Notes under the pieces: generated by a model | Database searches by the model: none | What the model was told of the DNA's origin: nothing | What the model saw: only the letters and a program-made list of their open reading frames with translations | In this document: positions 1 to 12,917 of the stretch, piece by piece | Numbering within the stretch: the first letter of the stretch is position 1 | How the letters are laid out: each line of letters starts with the position of its first letter | Source of the DNA: Patagioenas fasciata | Lineage: Eukaryota; Chordata; Aves; Columbiformes; Columbidae | Assembly: GCF_037038585.1 (NCBI RefSeq) | Contig: NC_092520.1 | Span: 188,770,604-188,834,603 of the forward strand | DNA: 64,000 nucleotides | Direction: 5' to 3' | Made by a program: the position numbers and the translations under genes

Positions 1-3000
1 CACAGACAAACAGAACTGAAATGTGGGCTGCATTACGTGCATAAAGTTGGGAAGATTACTCAAGATCTCTGAGCCTGTATAGATGCAGTTAGTATGTCAG
101 TGAATGTGTGTTGTGATTTCTTTTAGCTTTATCCTGATATTCATAAACCACCACATGCAGCAGCTAAGTTTTTGTTGTGCATGGGAAGGGCAGAATTTAA
201 GCCTGTGATGTTCATTTAGTAACTCGTAGAAAGGCTTTGATTCAGAAGCCTCATTTTGTTGTCTTTGGGAAAAGTAGCCCAGGTGTATGAAACTGAAGAA
301 AATCATGGCAGATGTCTCTTTGAAATGTAGCTGTATCAGAACAGAATAGAAGAGGTTGGCCAGCCCTGGCTTCTCCCTTTCAGTTTGAGGGAAGATGGTT
401 TCATAAAAAACTAATTTCATAAACAGCTAAAAAGATGAATGTGCTGACTGTTGCTGTGGTTACGTGCCCTGAATTACCTGTTCCTGTATGGTGGGTGCAC
501 ATTGTGATGTGGTATATTACATTGTGAAACTGTGAACATAGGCTTTCATTTTAATAGGTCAAAATGTATTCCTTCTCTTTTATGCCTGCCAATCTCAGAA
601 GCATCACACAGATGTAATATCACCATCATGGCCCAGGTTTTTGTTACTGCAAGTTGATATTTACCGTATTTTGCAAAAAACTGAGTGGGTTGGCATGACT
701 GGGTATTGGGAACTGGCTTTGACCTGTTCTCCAGGTAGCATCTTCTTGCGCCTTTTCCACAGCCCATTGACCCAGACGCTGGGTTCTTCAAGGCAGGAAA
801 AGCCCTTGAGTGCTGAGAACCTCTTCCACGTGTGAGACTGCCAAAGGTGGCCTGTGCCACTGGGACAGATCCTTAGGGCAGTAGCAAGTTTAGATATTCC
901 CAACTGCATCCAGCCAATTCTGTAATGTTGTACCTGGAAGTAAGCTTGGCTCTTCCCACAATGAAACTGGAAGAATCCAGCTCTTCTTGGATTGTTTTGT
1001 CAGTCTGACTATAAGTAACTTTAAAATAGCTGAATATCTTAGCATTTTCACTCAGTTAGGGGCAAACGTGCTCATAGCTTGTGGTTTTAATTTTTGCTAG
1101 GCTCTCTGACAAGATTTCTGGAGGTCACTTGAGTTATGAATACAAGCAGAATAAATTTCTGACTGCATGGCTTGGATAATACTGTAACACAGTGTAGGTA
1201 TTATTAAATTTCTTTCATTGTCATGCAGAAATATAACTATACCTGGAAAATCAATGTATCTTAAGTAAAACTGAGAGTTGTATGAACAAGGGAGTCACTA
1301 TATAATTAGAATCTACAGTTGTGTTTTAGTGTGTAGTGCCTAGGTAAATTTTTAAAATTAGTGAAACTTCGGAAGGACTAATTTTTCCCTGATTTGATTT
1401 CTGTGTTTGCCTGAGATCACTAACATGGTCTCTTTCAGTATTTCCCTTATGTTGGATGAGACCTCGGTTCAGCAAGCAGAGTCTGCTTGGACCTCTGCGG
1501 ATGCTGAGGTAGGGAACATGTAGATGAGATCACAGGGAGTGAGCAATCAATAGTCAGTTCCTCCATGCAAACAAGTGGTGCTATTCAGAAGGTGCTCTTA
1601 GAAAGCTGCTTCTGCCAGCTTTGAAATAGCTGGGTTCTTGTAAGATACAAAATAATTCTTTCTTTTAAAATACAAAATAATTTTTCTTTTAAAATACAAA
1701 ATAATAATAGCAAATTTTTTTACAGGTCTCCCACCACCAGTTCTGTCACCCTGAATTTTTACTCTACTGTTGATGCTGTTTTTTCTGTTGTGTGGAACAA
1801 AACAATCAGTGTCAAAAGGAAAGGCAAAATTGAAAAAGAACCCTAAACCAGACACACAATGTGTGATGCAAACTGCGCCCTCCCGGGTGCTACCATGGAG
1901 CAAACAAGCCAGGCAGGCATCTGGCAGTGCTGTCTGAGGCCAGGAGCACCAGGAGCTTACCAAGGGCCAGAGAACCCCAGCACAGATGCTGTTTGCATGG
2001 GCTTGTACAAGAGAGGAGGTGGCATCTGGAACCTTTGATCTCAGCAGAGGTTTTGCTTAGACTTCAGTGAAACCAGGAATTTAAATGTATTTTGTAAGTG
2101 AACTAGTTTTCCAGGTGTTAAAAAACTTGTTTTAAGCTATAGATACTTCACTGAGTTTGTTATAGGATACAATCAACTACTTCAGCAACGAAATTCCTGT
2201 GAATTGCAATAAAACTTACTGTCAGGCAGATTATTCTTGTTTCATTAATTTAACAAGTAATTTGCACTGATTACAAAGCTGAGTTTTATTCAAGTAAATG
2301 TGATGGTGCAAGCTTAGCACATACATCAAGTGCTACTCAAAGAGCAGCAAATATCCTCTAGTGAGCCTTTTGCATTTGGCAAAATTAGAAGGATGTTTTT
2401 ATCTAAATAGTTCTCAACTTAACCAGAGGGAATGTGTCCACTTGGGCTAAGCTGCTTGAAATAGCAATAGCAAACTCTAAGGTTAGGTAAGTCAGTGTTG
2501 GATGAATTCAGCTGCAATTGACGTTAGGCAGCTTGGCCTTCAGCACTAGAACGGAGATATTCGGTTCAGCTTCAGTTAGAAGCTGTTTTTTTCCTCAACC
2601 TGTGCTTATGACAAAATCTCATTACCAGTGCTGATGTTACCTTGTTTTCCCATGATGCACAACTTGTCTGTGATGGAGTGTCTATATTGTGTGCAAACAT
2701 GTCCAAGAGGAAGAAAATAATTGGAATTCTTAAAATTGCCTTTAAAAAGCACAAATATGACTAACATCATACATTTTTACAGTTAAACTCTTCACAGAGC
2801 CCATTCTGGTAAACAGTGAAACTATTTTCTTGCTTGATACCATGAAATGGTTATAATCTCTGGCTGTTGGATATTGAAGTTTTGAAGCATTTTAAATACA
2901 TTTACTGCATATAGCTGCATTTCAGCAGCACACAGACCTGTGGCAATTTTTAAGATTTTTTTTTTTAACTTAACTTTAGGTCCTTTAAGGTCCTTAAGAG

Positions 3001-4553
3001 CCCAAGTTAGAGACCAAGGGCACGTCTGTATTAAGTAGTAAAATTTGTTCTGTGGCTCCAAAGGCGGGTGCCACATCACAGTTCACATCTGTACCTCCAG
3101 CCTCTCCTCCCATCAAAGGTGGGATGTTCCTGTTCCTCGCTGGCTGCTGGGAACTGCCCCTGCCCTGTGCTGTCCCCAGACTCTGCCTGGGCTTTGGTGA
3201 GGACAAGCAGCCAGAACTATGCCAGGAGCTGTGCAGGCAGCTCTGGAGTTTGGCTAAGTTAGGTCGGCACCCTGCACTGCGCTTTACGGGAGAAGACAGA
3301 GCCCAACCACCCGTCTGCCTGTGCAGCTGGGGGCAGAGGGAGAAGAGCTGTTTCCAAAGAGCAGTTCTGGTCCTGGGATGGGTAGAATTTCTCTCTGGAA
3401 GTGCCCAGTTCTCTCCAGTGACTACAGGGGGAACAGACCCCCATGTCTGCATCCTTTAAGTGGGACAAATCCAGAATATGAAAAGGGATGTAGGTGGGCT
3501 TATATATAAAGTCTGATGCTCTCTTTTGTCAGGAGAAAGGTCTTTTGGACCAAAAAAAAGAACACATCCAGCACTAGATTTGCTTTAATACTGACCTACC
3601 AAGCAGACTTAATATACACATCAGTGCAGTAAGTGGAGTTTATGTGTTTTGTGCTGACTGCAGAGCAGTAACTGAAACACGAACCTCTCACAGCTCTTTG
3701 CTGATCGGTTCCAGAGCTGTTTATTTTTAGCAAAGTCACATCAACCTAAATGGTTAGAAGCCACAGGGTTCACGGTCCTGAGGTGGCTGACTCTGCATAT
3801 TACTGTACTCTCTCATACACGGATAGGGCCCCAACATAGCCGTATGTAATGTGTGCAGTTGCGTTGCAAGTAATGTAAAGCACAGCTAATATAATATATA
3901 TTTCCCAAAATTTTGGGAGTGCTTTGAGTGCCTGAGTTCTGAGATGTGTAGCTGGCAGTGTTTTTTTCCTGTGATAAAATGGTCTCTATTTGCTTGATTT
4001 TCGTCACATATGCCTGTCCTAACACTAATATATTGAAACTTCTTTCAACATTGCCAAATATGTTCTGTAATAGAGGGAGGAGGTTAAGATAAATTCCAGT
4101 TATTGATGCCTCAGTGTGTACAGCAGATCTATAGCTAACCCAGAACCATTGTAAACGTGAATCTGAAGACACGCTTTCTGTCTCTGGGAGGTGGTTGGAC
4201 AGATGCTGCCCCTAGGAAACAAACTCTTGCCCTTCAGTAGGTTTTGGTGTGAGCTTTTAGTGGCTTCAGTATGAACCTGAATCAAGGATGTGAGACATGT
4301 GAAGACTTTTTTAGTTCGTCACTTTGATCTTCATAAAAATGGGGCTCTTGCTTGCAAAGTCCAGCAATCTGTGTATATTCAGAGCTCAGAATTTGGCAGA
4401 AAATCTTTATATGTGAATTATGTAATTTTTATCACGCTGGAGGATTTTACGGAGAAGTGCAGCAAGACTTTCTTGTCCTATTGGACAGCTTCCTCCTGAG
4501 GTGTGTTGATTTGGATTTTGATCTGAATGTGTATCTATCTGATTCTTTTGCAG
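1..4553 (+). other. last intron of ST7 (3' part) - no exon recognised
   Basis: This stretch precedes the ST7 terminal exon and ends in a pyrimidine-rich tract and a CAG acceptor at 4551-4553. I looked for the penultimate ST7 exon, whose product ends in ELMGVFAKA in mammals, and did not find it, so the last intron is longer than the 4.5 kb seen here. Translations are short and look random. A pair of opposed open frames at about 2994-3459 is the only longer one. A small tandem duplication lies at about 1648-1705. Confidence 0.7.
1648..1705. repeat. short AT-rich tandem duplication
   Basis: The unit ACAAAATAATT + T/C-rich stretch + TTTTAAAAT is repeated about 2.3 times with 1-2 differences, in the ST7 intron. 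Confidence 0.8.
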
Positions 4554-4649
4554 TTTCTCAGCACCCTCTTTGCCCCTTTAAATTTTGTGATGGAAAAAGT
4601 AGAAAGTATCCTGCCCTCCAGTCTGTGGCACCAGCTGACGAGGATCTGA
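4554..4649 (+). CDS. ST7: ST7, last coding exon (C-terminus)
   Basis: Terminal exon of suppressor of tumorigenicity 7, a multi-pass membrane protein of the ST7 family. After the CAG acceptor at 4551-4553 the frame reads FLSTLFAPLNFVMEKVES, then ILPSSLWHQLTRI, then TGA at 4647-4649. These 31 residues match the C-terminus of vertebrate ST7 as I know it almost letter for letter. The exon starts in phase 0. The rest of the gene lies left of the window, because the preceding exon is absent from the first 4.5 kb. ST7 is transcribed rightward and converges on WNT2, the arrangement known in other vertebrates. The biochemical function of ST7 is poorly defined; it has been proposed as a tumour suppressor. 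The alternative C-terminal exon known in mammals was not seen. Confidence 0.95.
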   Translation, partial: FLSTLFAPLNFVMEKVESILPSSLWHQLTRI

Positions 4650-4885
4650 GGGAGCACGCCTGCTGACTGACTGCCGTGACATCTTCTGTGCCAACTTTTT
4701 GTTGACCACAAGAAAGCATGATAAAAAAGGGAAGCAGTTCTAAGACTTAAAAACTCTTCATGGATTGTCTGTTCTCATATAAAAACTGTTTTGTTGTACA
4801 AAATACATTGATGTTAGGTTCTATTATATTTTGCCTTCAGAAAAGAAAAACTTAAAAATAAACTTTTGTGTATTGCAGCATTGCT
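4650..4885 (+). other. ST7: ST7 3'UTR (probable extent)
   Basis: Non-coding sequence from the ST7 stop codon to just beyond the AATAAA at 4857-4862. A T/G-rich stretch follows (about 4880-4905), as expected for a cleavage site. The exact end is inferred from the signal. Confidence 0.6.
4857..4862 (+). terminator. poly(A) signal AATAAA of ST7
   Basis: A canonical AATAAA hexamer 208 bases after the ST7 stop codon, on the same strand. A T-rich tract containing TGCTGTCTTTTGG follows about 20 bases later, which fits a downstream U/GU element. Confidence 0.7.
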
Positions 4886-7800
4886 GTCTTTTGGCTTCTT
4901 CTTCAAAGCTCAGATTGAACTTTGTGTTCTCAAACATGTGTGGTGTGTCTGCTTCACCACAGCTAAGGCTTAGCTTTCCATTCAATTATTGAAAAAACTC
5001 TAATCACTTTACAATTAAGCAGTAGTATTGCTGCTGTTTCTTACAGAGTTCAATTAGGGGGAAGCTCTTACCACTGGAGACAGCCTAGACAAGGCTTCTG
5101 GGCAGTTAAAGCGCTTCCTTAAAGCAGCTTTAGGCTCTCCAGGCAGTTTGAATGGCACATCAGGCTTCTGATTTTCATCCCTGCACAGAGGTGAGTTTTA
5201 TCCTCATTTGAATTTTTAAAAAGTCCGTGTACTTCACAGATTTTCTTCACACTGCTGTTATTTCAAGTACCTCCAAAAGCTCCGTGCTTTGTTCTCTGCA
5301 GAACAAAACATAAGTCATGGCAGAGAACTGAAGACAAATTTAGCTGTACCGAGTGATCATTGCATTCATGTCCTTATGGATTTCTTGCTGAGCTTTTATT
5401 GCATTACTAGTACTTTTCAGGCATGAAAAAGCAGGAACTTTCTCCTGCACAGATTAAACATCAGCACTATAAACCCTTGCTTGAGACCAGAAGCTCATTA
5501 GCAAAATTGGTGTTAGTTCACGCACAATTAATAGAAAGGTTGGTGTTTTGTCATTAGTGCTTACCTCAGGAAACCTTATCCTTGGGCCGTGAAAGGTTTC
5601 AGCAAAGTTTTCATTTATAACTTCCTGCAGACACCTCTGCTAATGCACGAAAACTGCCCTAAGATCAAGAATTTGGTCTGAAAGTTGAAGCAAATAGTTC
5701 TGACTGACAAGAATTGAAAGTGCATCCTTACAGACGCCTTAAGGCTAATTTTTTAACTCCTCTCACAAACAAGGAAGCATAAACCCAATGCAGCAGATCA
5801 AAAATGCCACGTTGCCAGTTCAACTTTGCAATTCTTCTAAAAATGCTGAGCATCCTGAGGGACTATGAGCAGCAGCAGATAAGTTTGTTTATCAGTGAGG
5901 AAATGAGTGAGCAAAGACAAAACTGTCATTATTGGAGCTGGTACAAAAAGGGAGTACTTCTTAGCAGGAGGTGCATTACATTCTTTTTTGCCTCCTTGAT
6001 CACAGATATGCAGGTCTATCTAGAAGAAAGATTTTTGTCAAAGAAGCAACAGTGCTGCTTTAAAGCAAACACTGCTGAGCTCTGAGAAAAGTGGCAGCCC
6101 CGCACCAGGAAAAATCAATTGTAAGAAGGAAACCTGAGGGAGGACACAGAAGATCAGAGAGTCCCAGGGCCAAATGTTAAAACTGGTGAGGGGTGTTGCT
6201 GCTGGGGATTCCCGTGCAGGTTTTTTACCTCTGGCCATCATTCCTGCAAAATCATTCACTGTAATGTTGACATTAGTATGGCTTACATTTCATGTGGGAA
6301 GTGGCATGAGATCAGAGGTAGCAGATTGCCAGTGGATAGCATGTGGAAGTGTGAAATGGGCCAATATTTGTGTTCTTGGCTTTTTATCTGAATTGCAAGA
6401 ACAGCCACAGAGAATACCTTTACAGCAGGTGCTCCTGTATATCTGTAAGTGTAAAACTGGGGATAATTATATTTGTTTGCCTCACAACGGCACTGCCAGA
6501 ATTATTTAGGGCTGGTGAAAATCAGAAGGCTCAGGCATAGTCAGCTCTTGCTGTCCTGTGTGGTTTTGTGTCACTCCCAGCCACCTCAAAAACCTTTCAA
6601 AGCTCACTTATGTGTACCCTACAGCTCAAAAGAGCAAAGTGCTGTGATTAACAGTCCTAATATGTAAATGTATTTGTGTATCTGTGTATCTTCTATTAGA
6701 ATAAGACATAATGTGAATTACGGTCTGTATGGGAATTGTTACCTGTAATAATCTGATAAAAAGGAATGCTTTATTCCTGGAAGAATCAGATCCTTCTCTT
6801 GAACTACGGAGAACTTTTAGGAACTCAAAAATATCTTTATACAATTCTCTCTCTACTATTTCTAGTATCCATCTCCCTTATAAGCAGTAATGAGCCTTGG
6901 ATTTTATCTAGAAATTATCTCTTTAGCTTTAATTATAATTCTAGGTATCTGGGAGACTAGGCCAGTCAGACAAAAGGATTTTCTTTTTCATTGGGCAGAG
7001 TTTGTTGCCTTCGGCTTTTCTGCCTCTGATGTGTCTCCTGTGAAGTTCAGCATGGCTTAGATCAAAGGGTGAACACAGCCCCTGATTATGATGGAAAGGT
7101 TCTGGCTTAGCACGGAGACGAGCCTTCTGGAAATTTGGTTCAGGTAATAACTCATCCAAATCCTCAGTTTGCAGATTTATGGATGGGAGCATTTTTAAAC
7201 TTGAAATATTCACAGTTCCATTTTTTTAATTTAAAGCCAATTTAGTACAATTTGGCTGCACGCTCTCTCTTTACACTGTAAGCCTCTGGGAACAAAAAAG
7301 GAGAGACCTCAGGTGTGTCAGGTCAGTCAAGCTGCCACCCCCGACCTTCCCTCTGGGCAGATTTGCAGCCACTCCAAGGTGAGGGCCCTGCTCAGAGAGG
7401 TGAGTGCTGCACCTCGGGCAGGCGGCTCTTGACTCTGGTTGTTAATTGTTTGCTGTGAACAGCAAATAAACAGCGGTTGATTTTTCAGGGGGCTAGCATA
7501 GTCCTAACCCCAGTAGAAAGGAGGAAAAGTACCAGGATGTTTCCTGTGTGGCAGACGCCTGCAGAAGGAAAACATCCGAAGGCAGCTGCACCCCTTGCAC
7601 ACATGGCGCCCCTCAAGCCTGCGGTGGCTGTCACCACCATGGCTGTCACCGCAGGAAGGCTGGAAACCCTCAGTGGCTCTATGTAAGGCAGAGGGTGCAA
7701 GGTGACCCCTGGCCCTGTGCTGCCCAGTGTCCTGTGGGGCTCTTGCCTGGCTCCCACCACTGCGGGAGCAGAGAGAGACACCCCTGGAACAGCAGAGGAG

Positions 7801-8052
7801 CAGTCAATGTATTGATACACATATGTTTGCTTCCTTCACACAAGAGAAGATCTTACTTTATGAAGTCACATCCATCTAATCAGCTAAATGAACTGCTATT
7901 CAAAATAAAAAATGACCATATTTGCAACTACAACCCATGAACTGCTGCTGGCTTTCAGATAATAAGTTCATTTGCATCATTTGAAGTGGCAGGAGAAACC
8001 TGCAGGCTCCTATATGTGACCACAAAAGCACTTCTGCCCTCACAGATGGCCA

Positions 8053-8886
8053 TCTGCTGGAGGGTAGGAAGGCCGTGCAGAGGGATCTCGACAGACTGGA
8101 TCGTTGGGCTGAGGCCAATTGTATGAGGTTCAACAAGGCCAAGTGCTGGGTCCTGCACTTGGGTCACAACAACCCCAGGCAGCGCTACAGGCTCAGGGCA
8201 GAGTGGCTGGAAAGCTGTCTGGTGGAAAAGGACCTGAGGGTGTTGGTCAACAGCCAGCTGAACATGAGCCAGCAGTGTGCCCAGGTGTCCAAGAAGGCCA
8301 ACAGCATGCTGGCTTGTGTCAGGAATAGTGTGGCCGGCAGGACTAGGGCAGTGATCGTCCCCCTGTACTCAGCACTGGTGAGGCCCCACCTTGAATCCTG
8401 TGTTCAGTTTTCGGCCCCTCACTGATAAGAAGGACACTGAGTTGCTGGAGAGAGTTCAGAGAAGGGCAACAAAGCTGATGAGGGGTCTGGAGCACAAGTC
8501 TGATGAGGAGTGGCTGAGGGATCTGGGTCTGTTTAGCCTGGAGAAATGTAGGCTGAGGGGAGACCTTATCACTGTCTACAACTACCTGAAAGGAGGTTGT
8601 AGCATGGAGAGGGTTGATCTCTTCTCCCAGATAGCAAGTGAAAGAGGAAATGGCCTCAAGTTGTGCAAGGGGAGGTTTAGATTGGATATTAGGAAAAAAT
8701 TCTTCACGGAAAGGGTTGTCAGGTGTTGGAACAGGCTGCGCAGGGAAGTGGTGGAGTCACCAGCCCTGGAGGAGTTTTAAAGGCGTTTAGACGAGGTTCT
8801 TAGGGACATGGTTTAGTGCTGGAGTTAGGTTATGCTTGGACTCGATGATCTTGAGGGTCTCTTCCAACCAAAATCATCTATGATCA
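8053..8886 (+). mobile_element. CR1 LINE fragment, 5'-truncated, frameshifted reverse transcriptase
   Basis: Sense-strand translation from 8075 gives typical CR1 reverse-transcriptase C-terminal blocks: [38 protein letters not shown] and [16 protein letters not shown]. The frame then breaks near 8415 (stop at 8423-8425) and continues in another frame with [20 protein letters not shown] and [20 protein letters not shown] up to a stop near 8780. The 3' end carries the CR1 tail motif GGTCTCTTCCAACC followed by a short ATC-rich terminus. The element is truncated at its 5' end, as most CR1 copies are, and cannot encode a working protein. CR1 is the dominant LINE family of birds and reptiles. Confidence 0.93.
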
Positions 8887-10873
8887 CATTCACATGAAGG
8901 CTGAAGCCCTTCCTAAAAGTGCAGGGCAAAACCCATGGAGACAGTCAAGCATTGGTGTGGTTATTGCTGCCACGCCGGATTAAGAGCAATTTTTTCCTAT
9001 CAAAAGCACCTTCCGCAGTCCCAGATCTTCACTAACCCACAGTAAAACATTAATTTCCCCTTTGCCACCATATGCCAAGTCCCACGAGAGGCTGGGCACG
9101 AAGCCTGTGGGCAGGGACCGCCAGCTGCTGGCCCAGTGCAGGTGTGAGTCGGGCATCCAGGTGTGATTTGGGCACCCAGGCTGGATGCCATGCAGCAGGT
9201 GTGCAGCACAGCACCAGATACAAGGCTTTTTATTTCCAATTCACATCCGTGAAGAAGGTTACACAAGAGTGGGAAGTGAGGGTGAGATGCACAAATTTGG
9301 TTTAGGTATTTTTGCAGGGAAAAAAAAGCAATACAACAATATCTCAAGCTGCAATGCCTTAACATATGCCATCATTCCTAAAAGTCATTCCCCATCTTCC
9401 ATTTGGTAAAAGAAAAGTACACTTTTTTTCATGAGACTTCCCCTAAAACAGCTCAACACACTTTTTAGGGTAAAGTTCATTAAAAAATAAAGTAGTGGGG
9501 AGGGAGCCTTCCCAGAAAGCTTGGCAGGCTAACAGCGTTTCAGAGTGCTGCTAGATTCTGATTTCATGCAGCAAATTAAAGGGAACTCCCTCAAGAAAAT
9601 TGGACTGCATAGTTAAAAAAAATTCCTACAACCTTTTACCTCATCTAACATTGTTCTGACACTAGAGTGTCTACCAAGGGACAGCTGTTTCCTCTTCATG
9701 ACTAAATACACTCATAAATTTATTCCGCAGAAGAAAGTATAGGATTATTTAATTTTCCTTGCCTGATTTCTGTTCCTTCTTTTTTTTCCCCTCCCTTTTT
9801 TTCTTTATTTGATTAGCTGAAGGAGGTGTCTTTCCTAGCAATATTTATGTCTCTGAATGTCTTTTCCCACTAAGAAACAGCAAAAGCTCCTGGGAGTGTT
9901 TTCTTCATGGAAGAGGCAGCAGAAATGCTTACAGCTGTAATAAGCCTACCTTGAGCTCTTTAAAAAAATATAATAAAAAAATCATAAATATAGAAAAATA
10001 TGTAATCAAATAATTGGCCAGCTCAGTGGTTACAAGTTTGTTGTGTTGCAAAAACCTCTGTTTTTCCTCTGGTGAAGCAGGTTTGGTGCAGGGATTGCAT
10101 TGCAAGCTTGTTAACATGGCATTTGTACAGAGTGTAAAGTTCAGCCCACTGTGCATAGTTGGTGGGCCCGTGGCTGAATGGGGCAGGGGATCTGGTGACA
10201 AAGGACACTGGAAAGGCCAAGGTCCTCCATGCCACCATTGTGCTGTTAAGACCAGCCTTCAAGAACCACAGGCCCATGAGACCAGGGGAAAGCCTGGAGC
10301 AAGAAGACGTAACCTTAGTGAAGGAGGAAGAGGACCAGGTTGGGCAATAAAAGTTCCACCTTTAATACAATAACCCCAAACCACTTCACCTGGGACTGCA
10401 GAATTCAGGTCAGTTTACTTTCTGGTGTATTAACCAAATGACGGGATTAAGAAGCAACCTGATTTCATTTCCTTTCATTCAACTTTCTAGAACAAGTTCC
10501 CTTGTAAGAAGGAGGCTTCCTTTTTTTCCAGAACATTGAAATATTTTCTGCATTATTACCATTATTACATGGTGAATTTGTAGACTACTCAAAGGGTCCC
10601 TGAACCTTTCAAAACACCTGGCAAAATTAAAAAAAAAAAAAGGGTTAGACTGCTTTTGAGTTCTTTAAGACTTAAAAAGTGCCAGTGCTCAGGCTGTGGA
10701 CTACATACAGATATTATTTTACAACAAAAATTCTCCTTGGTGCTCACCTTTAAATACAATTAGGTGTGAAATTTTCCTTATCCAGCCCAGAGCCAGAATT
10801 GCCAGCAGTAATGAGGCCAACAATACGACTGAACAGACTGACCACTGAACAGAGTGTATATACACATATAGGC

Positions 10874-10875
<2 letters not shown>

Positions 10876-10902
<27 letters not shown>
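10876..10902. repeat. (TG)n microsatellite
   Basis: An uninterrupted run of 13 TG dinucleotides plus one base, about 0.8 kb from the probable 3' end of WNT2. Confidence 0.95.
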
Positions 10903-10904
<2 letters not shown>

Positions 10905-11659
10905 AGCACACACTGTACACTAACAGGGTTATTCCCACCAGCAGTTGGTTTATACCCAGAAGCATGATTATTCTTACTCACAGCCATGATCATTACATTA
11001 ATGCCATGAACAGTAACTGAAACATTATCTTATTGTCCAAATAAATACATTTCTGGATCCTCCTAATCTTTTAATGCCAGCTGTGCCTTCTGGAGATGAC
11101 TTGCTCATTTTAACGATGCAAACTTTTTCCAAAGCCTTTGAGATGTAAATTACTGCTCTCTTAAGACCATTGAATGCAACAAAAAAAAATTAATCCTACT
11201 TGTACAGTACTTCTTCATGCACCGTTTGTACCTGCTGAGGTTCCTCCAGTCTTTTTTATTTTCATATGGAAATTTTACCTGCATCTACAATGTGTTCTAT
11301 CACCTGTTCAACCTCCTTTTCCTACATTATTTTTTCATTACCTTGCCCATCTCTACACTTGATGGGTGCTTTTCCAGAGCCTTATTAAAATTATTGACAC
11401 AGGCCCCATCTTCGCCTTGGCTCATTTGGTGGTGTCTGCTCCAAGGAGAGAGGGCCAGTCCCTCTCTGACCCAGCTCTTCTCCCATGAGGCTGCGATTTC
11501 TGGGCCTCGTGATCCTAACCCAGCTTATGGACCTGGCACAACCTGTAACTGCCTCCATCAAAGGCCAATGCACCCTTAATCACAGGCATAAGTTTTTGCA
11601 GAAAGTATTCAGTGAAAAATCTCATTCAGAAGTCCCTATCTGAACAGAAAGTATCATTA

Positions 11660-12687
11660 TAAATACATTTCATAGATTTATTAAATTTAAAAGCACACAG
11701 AAGTTGATAGATTCTTCAGAAACCAAATAATTACTGAGACAAGGAATTTCCTTCTCCATCAGCTTTCTGCAAATATTTTTCTGTTTATTCAGTAAGTGAA
11801 AAATAGGAAACCTTATCCTCAGGTAGCCGAGTGTCCTATACCCAGCTCTCACCAGGCTGAGAAACAAATCCCTTCTCTTCGATCCTTCAGACCACAAAAA
11901 AGTCAGCAGTTAGTATCAATGACCTTTCAAAAGCTTTTAAGGCAAGTTTTCACAAATATAAAACTAAGACGTTTGCTTCAACTCTTTAATAGTTTACGAA
12001 AAACTTGTGGCTGAATATATTTCCTGCAGTTTCCTTTGCCTTTTGCCACGGGCCCATTTCTGCCCTCTGGGAAGCCACAAGATGCTCACGGCAGCTGGGA
12101 CGGCCCCAAATGACCCACAGGATGGCAGCTGGGCTGCCCCACTGCCAGCTCCGGTTCACCAGGGATGGACACACACCTTTCCTGTAATGAGTTCCACTCA
12201 GCCTGGCCCCTATTTGTTCTGTCATGGAGGAATCACCAACCAGTGCTCACACTCCTGAGCACTTCAGTATCCAGGGCGTGACTGTGACCAGCACAAGATT
12301 CTTTGGAATATGCTTGAGTAGGCTCAGCCCATACAGTTGGTGGTGGTCTTGTAAGAAATGCCTCACCTCTGTGTCTTGCTGTGTTCTTGGTGGCAGGAAT
12401 GACTTGCTTCAAGGAGTCTGGAGGAGAACTGTGGGTGTTTGGAAGAGCCCGGGCAGAAGTATGTCCTTCCAGAACTGCATCAGTTTATGCACAGACAACT
12501 GCAGCAACACCGTCATGCAGAAATGGGAATTAAATGCTTCAGAGTTTGTATTAATTATTCAGCAGCTTCTGTGCCATGAAAGACAAAGGCAAAACTGACG
12601 TAAAAGTAGAGAAGACCTTGGACTCATTCCCTGCGTGGCCCAGGCAGGGGGAAGGCTGCGGTCCTCAAGCATCGGTAGCCTGGTGCC
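11660..12687 (-). other. WNT2: WNT2 3'UTR (probable extent)
   Basis: Minus-strand sequence after the WNT2 stop codon. Two possible AATAAA signals are present in minus orientation, at 11784-11789 and 11677-11682, about 0.9 and 1.0 kb after the stop. The real cleavage site cannot be fixed from sequence alone. Confidence 0.4.
11784..11789 (-). terminator. candidate WNT2 poly(A) signal
   Basis: AATAAA on the minus strand, about 900 bases after the WNT2 stop codon. A second candidate lies at 11677-11682. No transcript evidence is available to choose between them. Confidence 0.35.
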
Positions 12688-12917
12688 TCATGTCCGGGAG
12701 ATCCAGCCAGCGCTCTTTGGTGCTTTGCAGGTGTGAATATCTACCACTTCCAGGCAGTCCTGGCAGCGCACAGCACAACACCAGTGGAATTTGCACTCGC
12801 ATTTGGTCATTCTGCTGACACGGGAGGTGTCGTAGCCTCTCCCGCAGCACATCACCTCACAGCTGTCCATGCCGCGGGAGGTTTGGTTGCAAACCCGACC
12901 CGCTGTCCCGAGGGACC
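12688..12917 (-). CDS. WNT2: WNT2 exon 5 (C-terminal cysteine-rich domain)
   Basis: 230 nt, residues 284-358 plus stop. It begins [16 protein letters not shown], continues [15 protein letters not shown] and [20 protein letters not shown], and ends [11 protein letters not shown]. Eleven cysteines form the C-terminal domain that contacts Frizzled and LRP6. The last residues diverge from mammals, as Wnt tails usually do. Confidence 0.97.

Larger units (their letters stand above)
4886..11640. other. ST7/WNT2 tail-to-tail intergenic region
   Basis: No exon or RNA gene recognised. It contains the CR1 element at 8053-8886 and the TG microsatellite at 10876-10902. Elsewhere the sequence is AT-rich single-copy-looking DNA with only short open frames. 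Both flanking genes end here. Confidence 0.6.

Noticed and set aside
2994-3459. Opposed open frames of 152 and 135 codons in the ST7 intron
   Set aside because: No recognisable domain and no splice or poly(A) context that favours either strand. Mirror-image open frames suggest compositional chance.
1-4550. Search for the penultimate and the alternative C-terminal ST7 exons
   Set aside because: Neither could be found on the plus strand by eye, so they are not annotated.
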